A stretch of 64,000 nt of DNA, from the NCBI GenBank assembly GCA_030142905.1, contig JASJOG010000003.1, forward strand, positions 865,001 to 929,000, read 5' to 3'. Below the pieces are notes generated by a model. That model did not search any database. It saw only the letters and a program-made list of their open reading frames with translations, and was not told the DNA's origin. The stretch's first letter is position 1, and each line of letters starts with the position of its first letter. The translations under genes and the position numbers were made by a program. Below, piece by piece: positions 24,501 to 35,778 of the stretch. The stretch is from Heliopora coerulea. Its lineage: Eukaryota; Cnidaria; Anthozoa; Scleralcyonacea; Helioporidae.

Positions 24501-27500
24501 ATTTGCGTCTAATGTTTTTAGTTTACCTCTTAGTGTCATGACAAGGCTGTTAAATATACATGGTAAGGAAAAACTAATCTTATAAACTCTATAAACACAG
24601 TAGCTGTACAAACAGATAAACTTCAGCTTCAAACTGCTGATTTTATCAAATGAGAAATTTAGTCATATACATGTACAGATCTCAAAAATTCTGTCACTGT
24701 GAAAGCAATCTCTTCTGTAAAACTTGCTACTACCCCAAATGGTTGACATTGTCCCTGTCCCAGCATTATATTGTGCGAAAAGGAATAAAGATATGCCAAG
24801 TCGTTGTTTTCGTAATTTGTTGCACACACAGCGAAGTCGATACTTGTGTGAGACTGAACAAACATTCTAAGGCATAGCTGATAAAAATTTGAAATTGAAA
24901 ATTCAGAAGTTGTTGAAGAAGTATAACATGACATATCCTGACGAATGGGTCACATTGAATGCAATTTTATGGGATTTTAAAGAATGTTTATTCTACTTTT
25001 CTTAAGTTGATTTTTTGGGGTTTTTTATATGGTTTGGTTTTATTTTATTTCGTACGTATTTGGATGTACCGATGAGATTGATCGTGTGAAAACCATGTTT
25101 AGAAATTACCTAAACAATCAGAAATGCGACGAAATCTTTTCACACTTTTTAATCCATGTAGAATATTACATTACGGGTGAAGTAAACAAACTTTTAAAAT
25201 TTTTGTTCCAATTTTTCGGGGTATGCATTATTCAAAGCAACAATAGTTTTACAGCCAAACTGGTGCCCATAAAAAACTAACCTCAACATATGGAAGCCGT
25301 TGGATTTGAGAAATAAGTTCGTAATGACATCGTGACTTCCTCGTGGGTAAAATTAAGGAATGTATGTAACCATGGTGACGTGAAAAATACGTAACCGTGG
25401 TGACGGGGAAAGAAAAGCATTATTTGTTGTTGAGGTGTTGTCGACTTGAAGGCCATGTTACACGAAAAGATCTTTAATGACGACTCGTAATGCAACGTGA
25501 TTTGCATTGCGTTGTCCGCCGAGAAAAAAATAATTGCGGAAAAGATTTATATAGTGGAATAAAGTGTAAATAAGAAAAGTTGATCTTTTGGCACAGTTAT
25601 TCCGAAAAACTTTCCCAAACAAGGCTAAAGCCCTATCATATATTAAATCATTGGTAAACCGTATCTACCATTCCCGGGAGGCCTTGTAAAAAGTGTAAAG
25701 TTTACTTCGGATCTATTATGACTCCAACCAAGCCGCAGAAAGAGAAGGAAGAGCACATAAAGATTTAGCATCTGGAAATTTTGATATACCGGTTATTTTT
25801 GTATGTTTTATACTTTGATTTTAGTATAACTAGTTATTTTTTCTTACCATGCAAACCTTAGCAGCTTTTTATTTAGATTTTCTTTAATGAGATCATTCAC
25901 TCATGCAACAAAAATCCTAGGAGAACGTAAATGGTACTTTTTAAAAGCAGTTTAACTATCGTTTGTTCCGTAGATATACCTGTTGCATTTGTACAACTTG
26001 CTGAAAATCCTCCTTGGACCAAACGAGATAAAAATGGTATGCTTAATTTTTTGTCTCTTTTGTGTTAAAGTGAGTTACTTTTTTGTCTTCTTTCCTTTTA
26101 ATTTTTAATTTTTTTCCCAAATTTTAGGTAAACTGTTAAAGTTTATCGATGGAAAATGGAAGACCACACCAGAATCCGACAGGTTTCAGTTGACCAAGAA
26201 TGAAGGCCAGGTACATTTAATTTAGTGATTTAAACGTTGACTCAACAGTCGCTTTAGCCACTTGACATGTCGTTGTTTATTGTAAGTTGGGTTTTTTTTT
26301 TTGTTTGTTTGCTCATTTGTTTTTTCAGTATTTCTGGAACGTTTTTATTAAATTTAACCCGTAGAAGTTTCATAAATCTACTTAAAAGCGAAGTCGTTCA
26401 AGAGTTAGTCGTTCGGCAACATCCCTGCGTGTCGACCTCCCCTTAAAAGATTCCAGAATATGGTGTGTGTGTTCACCAACTTTGCAGGCCAATTCAGATA
26501 AAAAGAAGGTTAATGTGCATGCCCATAAGCGTACGGGACCGATTTCAACTAGGGGAGGAGCTGAGGCCTGTTGCCCGAAAATTTTCTGCGTTGCCCGAAT
26601 TTTCAAAATGAACCAACCACTAAGCCATGCCTTCAACAAAACTGCGCTTATTACATATTTTATCTTAGACTGATAGCACGAATTACGAGTGTGGAATAAA
26701 AATTGATTCTCGGTCTATACATTTTACTATGATATTTAGAGAGATACAAACGAGTTTTATATTGCCTTTCAGTTCAGTTGATTATTTTCGTTTTCAAAAT
26801 CCAGCGATAAAAAAGAACACAAAATAGAGGAATAATGGTGATTGAGCATAAAATTTCGTTACCTTTAAAACTTGGTCGTCAGTAAAACTAATGGATTGTA
26901 TCTCAAGTTTTTGCCATTTCTGTATTTCATTCAAAACACATTAATTTGTTTTAGAATCATTCCGATATATCTGCGGGGTGTATTTTAAGACAGACTGTCC
27001 CAGATCCAGTCATCTCATGAACAAACAACTTTAATTTGATTAAATTTTGCCATCTTTGCGGTCCTTAAGAATAACTGCTCCACGAAAGTAAAATGTTGAA
27101 TGTAAATGAATCCCCTACATATCCACCGTTCATTATTTTACCATTCAGGATACTAGAAAATTTTTTAAATCTGATCTCCCTTTCGGGAAATCTTGCATGG
27201 TTGTTGTCGTGAGTCTTATTCTAAAGTGAAATGTTTTTTAAGGTTTGGCTTTCTCTATTCCATCTGCTTATGGATCCAGAGTGTCGAAGAAAATATCAGC
27301 TGAATACGTATAATAAAACTCAAATGTTAAAGGTAACTGATTAAAAACTGTTTCAGCTATGATCAACAGGAGTGACTAAACAAGGATTCTGACCCGTAAT
27401 TGACAATTAGCGCTTGAGCTTGAGCAAAATTCAGTGATAATTTGTTATTGGTGGGCAGTTCAATTATCGATATATGCCGAAGGCTGATGTACATAATTGA

Positions 27501-30500
27501 TCTGCGAGACTCTGGCAAATGAGCATATTTTCTGAATAACTGAGCTCAATAATTGTTATATTATCCTATTTATTTTACCTTTATTCAATTTGTTTAATAT
27601 GTGTTTAATTTATTTAACATTTGTTCAATTTGGCGTTTTTATTCACAGTATTGCATCAAAACATCTTAAAAAACTCATTGAAACAAGCTAGGTTTGCAGG
27701 GGTGAGGAGTGACGCGTTAAAGCAAAATTTCATTTGCACCAAGATAGAGTATTATTTGCAACAAACCACGATTTCTTGTTAGTCGTTTGCACTGATACGG
27801 GGGACTCACGGCCAATCAAAACAACGTCAAAAAGTAATTGTAAAAAGGAGCAATTATAAACGCTGAAAGAAGTTAAACTGTAAGACTTAACGTATGGAAA
27901 CATCTGACACAAACGTTTTTTAGTGTTTTTACTTTTTAATTTTGGACACCAAAATTAACAAAAAATACAACAAGCAAGTTTACAAAGTATCAATGAAAGT
28001 CTAAAAGCTCTTGTTGGAACCTATTTGTTTTGTATATTTTGCATTTTGTATTTGAACCGCTAGCTTCGAGGCCATCTGAACGAAGTACTTTTGGATCAGA
28101 TTCCAAACCTTATCGATTTACAAAGATATTTAGAGCACTTGGCAATAATGGAACCTCCAATCGCCAAAAAGGATCTTGTGTTGGAGCAAGTGAGTACAAG
28201 CCACTGATATCCATAGCTCTATCCATAGCTCGAATAAAAGAAAGCATTTCACAGATAACGAAGATATTATGGATTACAGCTTTGAAACGAAATGAGATGA
28301 AGTGAAAGAGAAAAAAACAAATAAAGCATTATGTAGGGAAGGGTAGGATAAGGAAGGATAGGTTGTAACGGTAGGGCTTAATTATCTGCGCGGAAAACGA
28401 AGTCCTAGTAAGAGTGGTAGAGTCCAGGTCAGTATCTGAAGGTGGAGACCCAGATTGTATTCATATATACATGTGAGTAATTAATTAGCAAATGAACCAA
28501 TATATAAGATATGGTATACGGTAAAACCCTATTATATCTGCGCATAAAATACTAAGGATACTAACGACAACAAAATGTTAAAATAGAATTAGAAAGAGAC
28601 GCAGTTGATCTTTTCTTCTCGGCTTCATCATTTGGGTCACTTTCTAGATTCAAAACTCGAGGAAAATACGAACAAAAATCATGACTAATACGTACGTTTA
28701 AGTGTACTAAAGACTTGCTGGCTGTTTTCGATAAGCTTCTCGTTGATTTTTGAAGCTCAGACAAATTTAATTTCCGAACACTGTTATGAAATTAACGTAG
28801 TACGCGCTATATTTCAGTGCGTACATCGCTTGTCGAACATAACATAAAAGTGGCTTCTACTATTGTATGTTTACTCCTCGGGTTTGACAATGCCAACAAA
28901 TCCCATGCGGGATTTATATAATGATATTTACCAACCATTTTGGAATTTTGTGTCGACTTTTACGTAATCTGACTGCAAACGAGGGGGACAGTGAGATTTA
29001 ATTCTCACGAATTAAACTGTCTCTGCGAGATACAAGTATTTAAGTGGTTGGTTCATTACCCATTTTTTCTTTATCTAAGAAAGAAGAAATTTCATTAACC
29101 CTCTAACTGACACTGTCGCCATTTCGCAACTAATTAATTTTACCCTGGCTAACGCCAGACGACTTTACTCGTCAAGGGGAGAACTCCCCGCAACCTGGCA
29201 GGAAAATGGTTAAAACTACCTAAAAAAAACTACCAGAAGTAGGGACAACTGATAACTGTCGTGAGCAGTGTAAACACGATGCTCGTACGACGTTCGTCAA
29301 GCTCAAATTATCCTCAGGAAAACGATTTCTGAGCCCCAGACGGCGAACGAACCTGCAACCTTGTGATGACTGGTGAGACTCTGTAAGCATTGAGCTACCA
29401 AGACACATGCTTTCTCGGTCTTATATTAGGTGAACAAACTGGAAACATTTCTTCTAACTCCCATGGTTTCATTATGTGCAAGAGCAGGGAATATTGCCAT
29501 TTGTCCTGTAATAGAAAACATGCTTCTCACTCATCAGCTTTATCTGGTAATAGTTTGTATGTAACATAACATGTGACCAGGGGCGGACTGGGCAAGAAGC
29601 TTTTACCGGGAAGTGATTTGGGAGCGGCCCATCATCAGTATTTTAGGAAGAGGAGAGACATGTTTAGGGGGATCCGGGGGCATGCTTTCCCGGAAAACTT
29701 TGAAATTTGGAGTCTCAGAAATGCTATTCCCTGCATTCTGAGAGGTGATTTTTAAGAAATCTGAAGAATGTAAAATGTTTTGAAAACGGCCCAGCGGCAC
29801 TCAGATCGACCGGCTCACTGGCCTTTAGATCGACCGGCCCACCGAGAATACCTCCGGTGCTCCATATGGCCAGTCCGCCACTGCATGTGACCATAAATCA
29901 AGTCACTGACGGAAGTACTTTTTAATTGAGTGCAGTCCGTGCGGGAAAGCATTTGCCTGAGGTTTTCCCATTTCTAACTAGGCTTTCCTCGTTGGATGTT
30001 TTTGGTTTACCTTACCTCGTAACTTAGTCTTGTTTATTTTGGATCTTGTTTCTACTAGTTAAATATTCATTTATCGCACTTGTGTACAGTCAGCTTTAAA
30101 AAGAAACAACACTAGTTTTCCAGCATATTTTTTTATTTGGAATTTTTCCATGTAGGTACTTCTTAAATTTCATTCAAATCATTCGGGGGTTCTCCCGCTA
30201 AACCTACCCGTTCGTAATAAAAATCGAATTGAACCGGTCCAATATCGTAAAATGTCGTTCATGCAGCAACCAATCAGCATGCGTGATTTTGTTTACGGAT
30301 CAAAAAACGAGCTCAGCCATTGAGTTATAATAAACCATGCGCGAATGTTTGCCAAGCTCAAATCCTCCAAGCATTTTGCCAAGCCTCAGACGGTTGGCAC
30401 ATCGGCAGTCAAAATTGTCATTGTTATCCGTTCAAGTTTTTTTTGCTTTTCCAGGTCCCCGAAATACGAGAGAAACTTTTTAAAGAGAATGAAAGTATGT

Positions 30501-31705
30501 GGGACAAAATTGCGAAATATCAGATGAAATATTATTTTGATCCTTCCGGACAGCAATTGAAGAGCCAAGCGAAAATGTACGTGAAAATACGAAGTCTCAT
30601 TAAGGATTGTAACGTGAAACGGCCCTTGAAATGAAAACAGTTTCCTTTATGGGTTCATTTTGCCAGAATTCAATAATTCATTCACTTTTTATTTCAAAGG
30701 AGGACAACAAGATTTATTGCGTTTTTTTACTTGTGTGATTTAAAACTACAAAAAACTATTTAAAAATATCGGTTTTTGTGTACGTTTTTAATCCAGGTGG
30801 GCTAACACATACAACATGGAGTCTCTAGAAGGATTAATAAGTGATCCACCCAAATGTGCTTTCTGTGGTCAGACTGCCCTGAAAAGATGTTCAAGATGTC
30901 AAAATGAATGGTATTGTCAAAGGTAGTGTTGGCTGTTTTGACCAAAAATTATTCGGGGACTGATGGTTTACGGCTAACCAATAATCTATTACTTATAATG
31001 TCTTTTGGAAGAGGCACAAATTAACCTCGGGAAGCTCATCCCCAACTGATTGCGGCCTAGGGGATGGTGATAAATCGGATATGTTTCGCAGGAATTATAA
31101 GAGGGCTTTTATAATTACCGCAGAATCCGCGTCTATAGCCAAAGAAACTGGCCGCCGAAAATTGTACCTTATCTTGGATATTTTAAGTATGTTGTTTCTC
31201 TAGTCTTGTACGCTTAATTACGATGGCTTGGGAACCCCTGGCTTAGGCAATCCACGTACATCACGTCATCGCGAACTTCTACACATTTGCAACATTTGCT
31301 CATCATCTCACTCCCTGTAGCTCAGTGGTTAGACAGGTGATAAGATGATTCCAGGTTCTACTCCCCTCAGGCACTAAAAGTACCTTTTTCTGCGTTTAAA
31401 GGCTTGAGAGCATACTCACTCATAAATAACTTCCATAGTGCCTCTTGAAATTTTTTCTTCCGTGCCAGTGGCTTTGAATAAATCAGTTTGGAAAACAAGT
31501 ATTTAAGTCTGTCTCGGCCAGGCTATTTCTGAAATCAAAAATTCCAGGGATAGGACATTTTGCTTCCCCTCCGTAATTCCTTTATTTTTTAGTACAGTGA
31601 GTCCAAATGTGACACTTTATTATTGTTAATTGTTTCAGAGAATGTCAAGTGAAACATTGGAGCAAGCATAAAATAGCTTGTAATCTAATAGCTGAAAGAA
31701 AATAA
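11747..31705 (+). CDS. ZMYND10: ZMYND10, MYND zinc-finger dynein arm assembly factor, 16 exons, 447 residues
   Basis: Exons: 11747-11865, 13119-13161, 15708-15773, 15888-16001, 16859-16912, 23572-23651, 23788-23848, 24348-24436, 24522-24562, 25974-26036, 26128-26210, 27243-27332, 28064-28189, 30455-30576, 30797-30922, 31639-31705. All introns are GT-AG, all phases agree, and the total is 1344 nt ending in TAA. The product starts [14 protein letters not shown] and contains [43 protein letters not shown] and [16 protein letters not shown]. All of these align in order with animal ZMYND10 (about 440 residues). The C-terminus is a complete MYND finger: C404, C407, C415, C418, C424, C428, H436, C440. 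In animals ZMYND10 acts in the cytoplasm with chaperones and LRRC6 (DNAAF11) to assemble axonemal dynein arms for motile cilia. There are no stops or frameshifts. Intron 5 (6.7 kb) holds most of the transposon debris. Confidence 0.95.
12138..12220. repeat. Imperfect (CAAT)n microsatellite
   Basis: Repeated TCAATCAA units in intron 1 of ZMYND10, interrupted by point changes. Confidence 0.85.
12541..12690. repeat. Two (TA)n tracts
   Basis: Dinucleotide TA runs at about 12541-12577 and 12648-12671, the second followed by TATTA repeats to about 12690. The stretch between carries no feature. Confidence 0.9.
13208..13320 (+). repeat. TTAACCC-type dispersed repeat, copy a
   Basis: Begins TTAACCCATTAAGGAG and continues with TTTTATTCTGGCTAATGCC, phrases shared with the copies at 14.4, 29.1, 54.9, 55.7 and 56.2 kb. 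Confidence 0.55.
14139..14221. repeat. Hairpin, 35-nt arms, 13-nt loop
   Basis: Left arm 14139-14173 (CAAGCCCTGTACTCAGAAAA core) and right arm 14187-14221 are reverse complements with three mismatches. It lies in intron 2 of ZMYND10. No target duplication was seen. Confidence 0.85.
14369..14462 (-). repeat. TTAACCC-type dispersed repeat, copy b
   Basis: Reverse orientation: CAGCCAAAATAAAATT is the complement of the shared TTTTATTCTGGCTAA phrase, and CTAATGGGAT matches the opposite end. Confidence 0.45.
17250..19176 (-). mobile_element. Degenerate Penelope-like element (N-terminus, RT and GIY-YIG remnants)
   Basis: Minus-strand frames fall in the order of a Penelope-like protein. 19176-18892 has an N-terminal segment with [18 protein letters not shown]. 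18718-18512 has [20 protein letters not shown] followed by RFKPIIDTT, the characteristic entry into the Penelope reverse transcriptase. About 18057-17860 has the Lys/Arg-rich linker before the endonuclease. About 17420-17260 matches the downstream tail also seen at 19.69-19.80 kb on the other strand. The frames are broken by stops and shifts throughout, and the central RT palm is mostly unrecognisable. The element lies in intron 5 of ZMYND10, antisense to the gene. Confidence 0.7.
19225..19505 (+). repeat. Dispersed repeat, copy 1 (other copy at 46.6-46.9 kb)
   Basis: Shares GGTTACTAGTTTATATTTAA, then CGTATTGGGG/CGTACTGGGG, ATGGCCTGAAT and GGCAAATTAAGCTGGAC with the minus strand at 46615-46885. 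The shared run is roughly 250 bp at perhaps 80 percent identity by eye. No coding capacity is evident and the element class is unknown. Confidence 0.65.
19545..19815 (+). mobile_element. Penelope-like GIY-YIG endonuclease fragment, inverted relative to the 17-19 kb copy
   Basis: The plus strand encodes [11 protein letters not shown], stop, [15 protein letters not shown], the YIGKT and R/K..EH landmarks of the GIY-YIG domain of Penelope elements. After a frame change it gives [16 protein letters not shown] and [13 protein letters not shown]. The last part is homologous to the minus-strand sequence at about 17260-17420. Two in-frame stops show it is dead. Confidence 0.7.
20455..20530 (+). repeat. 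tRNA-derived SINE fragment (tentative)
   Basis: TAGCTCAATGGTTAGAAC is a tRNA-type A box. CGTTCCAGGCAATCCC, 45 bp further, is a weak B box. The sequence does not fold into a tRNA. Confidence 0.4.
21120..22526 (-). mobile_element. Tc1/mariner element, 1407 bp, complete ends, TA target duplication
   Basis: The two ends are inverted copies of CAGTGGTGCTCAAAAGTCTG AGTCCAGT (split here for length), flanked by TA at 21118-21119 and 22527-22528, the invariant duplication of Tc1/mariner transposition. It carries one transposase gene on the minus strand, broken by a frameshift. It sits in intron 5 of ZMYND10. The terminal repeats are nearly identical, so the insertion is likely young compared with the surrounding Penelope debris. 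Confidence 0.92.
21294..22368 (-). pseudogene. Tc1-like transposase with DD38E spacing, frameshifted
   Basis: The 5' part (22368-21868) encodes the paired-like DNA-binding region: a helix-turn-helix in [20 protein letters not shown], and the GRPR motif in SGRPRVTT. The 3' part (21881-21294) encodes the catalytic domain: VDESKF (first Asp), [10 protein letters not shown] (second Asp) and [11 protein letters not shown] (Glu). I count 38 residues between the second catalytic Asp and the Glu, against 34 in classical Tc1, which matches the family named Intruder (DD38E). The two frames meet around 21,890, where a one-base shift turns the expected [11 protein letters not shown] into a stop. Apart from this lesion the gene looks whole (about 350 residues). 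The start was chosen at [12 protein letters not shown], the first Met of the frame. Confidence 0.88.
29095..29213. repeat. TTAACCC-type dispersed repeat, copy c (best preserved)
   Basis: Starts TTAACCCTCTAACTG and ends AAAATGGTTAA, so the termini are inverted. Internal phrases are TTTTACCCTGGCTAACGCCA, GACGACTTTACTCGTC and AAGGGGAGAACTCCCC. It lies in intron 13 of ZMYND10. Confidence 0.65.
29235..29405 (-). repeat. tRNA-derived SINE head
   Basis: The minus strand has GGTAGCTCAATGCTTACAG (A box) and, about 40 bp on, GCAGGTTCGTTCGCC (good B box), followed by a non-tRNA body with TTTTCCTGAGGATAATTTGA. The spacing is right for an internal RNA polymerase III promoter. Intron 13 of ZMYND10. Confidence 0.5.
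29578..29883. mobile_element. hAT-type MITE, 306 bp, with perfect 8-bp target duplication
   Basis: Ends CAGGGGCGGACTGG and (reverse) CAGTGGCGGACTGG fit the hAT YARNG rule. CATGTGAC flanks both sides (29570-29577 and 29884-29891). The element is GC-richer than its surroundings and non-coding, and it lies in intron 13 of ZMYND10. Confidence 0.88.
31316..31385 (+). repeat. tRNA-derived SINE fragment
   Basis: CTGTAGCTCAGTGGTTAGAC (A box) and CAGGTTCTACTCCCC (B box) are spaced about 30 bp apart. It is not a foldable tRNA. It sits in the last intron of ZMYND10. Confidence 0.45.
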
Positions 31706-32999
31706 GTCGGTATAGTTGTACTGCACCTGGATCGTAAAAAGTCCTCACCATTATTTGATTACGAGCAAAGTAAACGATAACTGATAAATTGAGCGGAGAA
31801 GTGGAAGTGGATTCCATAAATAGTTGTGTTGCTGACCTGGTACAAGAATGACATATGCATTCTAAATGATTTTACTTCCGCTGAACTGCGCACCTACACT
31901 TCAATAGAGGCTTTATCCCTCTTCTCCAGGTATAGAGTGTTAAATGGGACGATTGCGGGACATGGACACGATGCTTTACTGTCACACTAAGCCATAATTT
32001 ATTGTTGCAGAAACTATTGTATATAAGTTGTAAATCATTAAATTATTCTCATAATTTTTATTCTTTGTACAGCATACCAGTCATATAACTAGAGCACCAG
32101 CTTATTACTTCAGTAAACGGCGCGGGAGGAGTTGGTAACCGGTGTTGCCTTTGCTGCGATTTGGCTGCTAGAGACTTGCACTAGCACGTTTAACAGTAAA
32201 AGTCAACATTTTTCATGGAGGCGGTACCATCCCCGAGTGGGCGTTCAGAGAACTTCAGGCGGCAATGGAAGCAATGCAACAGAGAGGGGTCGTTTGAATG
32301 CTACTGGTTGACATCAGTCATTCACCACCGCTGCATCTTTAAGTTACTAGTAGTCATTTAGAGTTAAAATCCAACACTGACTGACTAAGTCAGCAATACC
32401 AGATTGAATAACTATGTATTGCACTTGTTCCCAGAGCTGGGACTGAGTGTGCTCAGTAGGGGGTGGCAAGACTTTTCAGTATAAAGGACTGTTCACACCT
32501 GTGATTTTGTGCCGTGAGGTTGACATGTTTGGGTGTGCGTTAAACTGACAAGAGAACCGAGGACAATCTGCAGCAAATCGAGAGCGAACATCTTGCTGCA
32601 TAGACTGTCATGGGTTTATTGCATACAACAGAATGGCAAGCGCTACGTACAAAATCGCACGTTTAAACGAGCCTTGAGGCAGGCGAGCGTTCATCCAAAG
32701 AGGGTTGAAGACCACTCGTACAAATGGTTACAAGTGGTCGACTGGTTACCAACTTTTACCGTTAGTGTCCTGTATAGTTTTACTTAAGTTTTCGTATCTC
32801 TTAGGATTCTTGGAAGTCAGTTAGAGACCATTCCGCTATAAATTTTGGACATAAATTTCAGTTCTCTAGAATTGTCCTCTACAGTGTTAGTTTACACTTT
32901 TTAGTCCACTATTTTTTTTTTCGACCAGCCAAATTTGCTTTCATCAATTTTGATATTTTGAAACTTGTTTTTATCTGTGTTCATTTATGAACGTCTGTC
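31706..32999. other. 3' flank of ZMYND10, otherwise unannotated
   Basis: Presumably holds the ZMYND10 3' UTR; a possible polyadenylation region lies near 32040-32070. No recognisable exon or element. The 84-codon frame at 32533-32787 has no known domain. Confidence 0.4.
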
Positions 33000-33109
33000 T
33001 ATGTCTCTGTCTCTGTCCCTGTCTCGGCCTTTGTCTGTGTGCCACTGTCCCTGTCCCTGTTCCCGTCCTTGTTCCTGTTCCTTTCCCTGTTCTTCTTCCT
33101 GTCCCTGTT

Positions 33110-33142
<33 letters not shown>

Positions 33143-33310
33143 ATTCCTGTCCTTGTCCCTGTCCCTATTCCTGTCCCTGTCACTGTCCCTCTCCCACTCC
33201 CTGTTTCTGTCTTCTCTACCTCCGTCTTTGTTTTATGTCTCTCTGTCCCTGTCTTTGCCTCTGTTTGTGTTTCTGTTCTTTTCCCTGTCCAGGTTTTTAC
33301 CCCTGAGTAT
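33000..33310. repeat. CTGTCC-type hexamer minisatellite
   Basis: Imperfect tandem CTGTCC/CTGTTCC units, purest at about 33040-33190. Because the unit is six bases, long open frames appear in all three plus frames and on the minus strand (PVPVPVP, LSLSLS, GTGTGT); none should be read as a gene. Confidence 0.9.
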
Positions 33311-35047
33311 GTACTTGTCTCGGTCTCTCTTTGTATCCCAGCCCAGATTTCAGCCTCATTCTGTATTACCGACTCTGTCTGTCTCAGTAAATGTTCTGTC
33401 TTAGTTTCTGTCAGTCTCCACTTCTATTTCTTTCAGTGTCGTTATTTCTATAAATTTCTACATCCATTTTTACATTCTTAATACTTCTATTTCCAGTACG
33501 GAATATTCCTTTGATTGGAAATGAGCGATAGTTACATCAGTTTACAAATCTGGCCATAAGGAATTCGTGAATCGTTTAAAGGCAACTTCTGTTATATTGT
33601 CTACGTCAAAAGTTTTCCAAGTAATTATCTTCAATCAGTTATGCGTTGCTTGGTACAGTCGAACTGGAAAACACTTCTATGAAAATCTATCAAGGTATCT
33701 TTAATTGAAACACACGAAGCGGAAATCGAACCCGAGTTTAGAACACTCAAAACCTGGCATAAAGATAAACTGTCAAAAACCTCGATGCCAATATTAATGA
33801 CGTTTGATTACTAATTCTTTTTAAACTACTGTATTTTTTTTTATTTCTAGTTAGTTTTCATAGACGTTCTTCTCATAATGACTCCTTTAAGGATTCTTGA
33901 AATGTATGAAACACTGAACTGACTTACTTCCCCTACTGATCTCTTTTTGTTTGGTTGTTCATATTTTATAAAATATATTGTTGTAAAAAATATAACGAGG
34001 AGGACTGAAACTGTCATTCAAGGTAATCATAGTTGGGACGGACATGTGAAAAATCACATGCGTGAAGATCGTACAAATCATAGTTTGTGATCAATTTCGT
34101 GGTGCCCCTACTGCCATTAGAGGTGTGAACATTTGGCTACGTGCAGGGCAAAGGACTGGCACTGGGAGGTTCAGCCTTCAAACGTTCTCCAACTGTCTGT
34201 AATGATTCAGATAATGGAAAGCCCCAATTGGTTAGTAATCTCCACTCTTGTCTTAGTTTTGATGCGCGGTTAGTTATTATGTAATTGCAAAGACATAAAT
34301 GGCATTCATATTTTGAACCTTCGTAATCGGCTCTCGGCAGTAGTTCGAGTGTAGCGCTATTCTATGTAGCCACTTCGCATAACTACCGGGACGTTTGTGA
34401 TTTCTTTAACTTAGATGCAGTATGCAAACGAACGTAAGATTCATAATATAAGAAAATCGATACCTCAAAATTATCAAGTGTAAAAATACAAAACTAAGTG
34501 CGAAATAAAAAAAATTCTGTCGCATTGGGGCTACCTTACCTTTGACGCCCACAATGGAGGATTAGGAGAAGCACATTTTGCGCAAGTTCCATGGTCCCAC
34601 TCTTTTTGGGGAAATGTGCTTTGTCGTGATTGGTGGCGAAAGCAGTAGCGCATCGAAGAATTCTGCAAAAAGGGGGAACGATGGCAATTAAAGTGAACCC
34701 CTGGTGCATGATACGAAATGAGAACACTCCTTGGGCTTATGGTAAGAGTAAAAGAAACTATATCCGAGGATTTCTTTTGTTACTTTAGTGCTCTAGATTC
34801 CTGCAATGCAACGTTCATAACGCAATTATTGTAAGTAATATACCGTGCTTTAACTTATATCTCAGTTTACAACCAACTGTATCTTCGTTTTAAGCAAGAT
34901 ATAAGTTTGTGACACGCCCTTTTCCAGCATTTAAAGTGGCTTAGACCTGTAAGTAACCCCCTAGGTTCCCAACTTGGGAAGAAAAAAGTCGCTTGGACGT
35001 CAATAATTAACTGGTCCTTGCATGCCCGTCGCCTATAGTATCATATA
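33311..35047. other. Intergenic DNA, no feature supported
   Basis: No gene or element recognised. A plus-strand open stretch at about 34530-34640 encodes TFDAHNGGLGEAHFAQVPW, but I find no splice context or family for it. Confidence 0.4.
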
Positions 35048-35778
35048 CCGTGGAACTCCGTTAATACGGCAACCAACGGGCCATAAGTATCTGACCGTGT
35101 ATTAATGGGATGGCCGTATTGACGGGCTAGGGTCAAATTTCATGGCTGGACTCTTTCAAGTGACGTCATGACAGTTATATCACAATTGCACTTCTAAGCA
35201 ACTGTTCATAAGCATCCAGAATGCAGATATACTTTAACTGAAACGGAACTACGCAGTAAGATAAATATAAGGGAATTTTATAAACAGGAACAATCTGCTA
35301 TACATACTGTCCTTTTCAAAACAAAGGCCCCAATCTCTCCAATTTTACATGTCACCTTCAATAACATTAACTTTCAATAGGATTTTGAAAAAAAATCTGT
35401 GACTTTCGATTGACTTGTTCCGTGCAAGTACAATAACTTAATCACTTTGAAGTATAACGGATATTATTGTTTATCAAGTTTTATATTGCTGACTTTGTAA
35501 AGGAAATGGCTGTTTTCAACGACATGATATGTCGGACATTTTCAATTTGAACAGAAAATCAGTATTATTTCTCAAGATTTATTTTCGTTTGTTTTTTAAT
35601 CTGTCTTTGGAGTGCAAATTTCGTTTGAGTGGCCGTATTAACGAGGTGAATTTATAAAGAAATGTAAACGCTGGGATTTCACAATGTGGCCGTTGGCCGC
35701 ATTAACGGAGTTTTCATATAAGAAAATATATGGGCGTTTCGCCGAGACATAATAACGAGGTGGCCAGGGGTTCCACTG
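35048..35778. mobile_element. Non-autonomous Tigger/pogo-like element, 731 bp
   Basis: The left end is CCGTGGAACTCCGTTAATAC and the right end, read in reverse, CAGTGGAACCCCTGGCCACC. TA flanks both. Internal copies of GGCCGTATTAACG occur near both ends (about 35100-35125, 35630-35650 and 35690-35715). It is non-coding. The terminal design is the same as that of the element at 41.8-45.6 kb. Confidence 0.72.

Noticed and set aside
31316..31385. tRNA gene
   Set aside because: A and B boxes are present but no cloverleaf can be drawn; called a SINE head instead. The same holds for 6912-7012, 20455-20530 and 29235-29405.
32965..33481. Several long overlapping open frames with PVPV, LSLS and GTGT repeats
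   Set aside because: They are translations of the six-base CTGTCC minisatellite in every frame, not genes.
34540..34640. Metalloproteinase-like exon (TFDAHNGGLGEAHFA)
   Set aside because: Loose resemblance to matrix metalloproteinases, but the metal-binding residues do not line up and there are no splice sites in the right phase.
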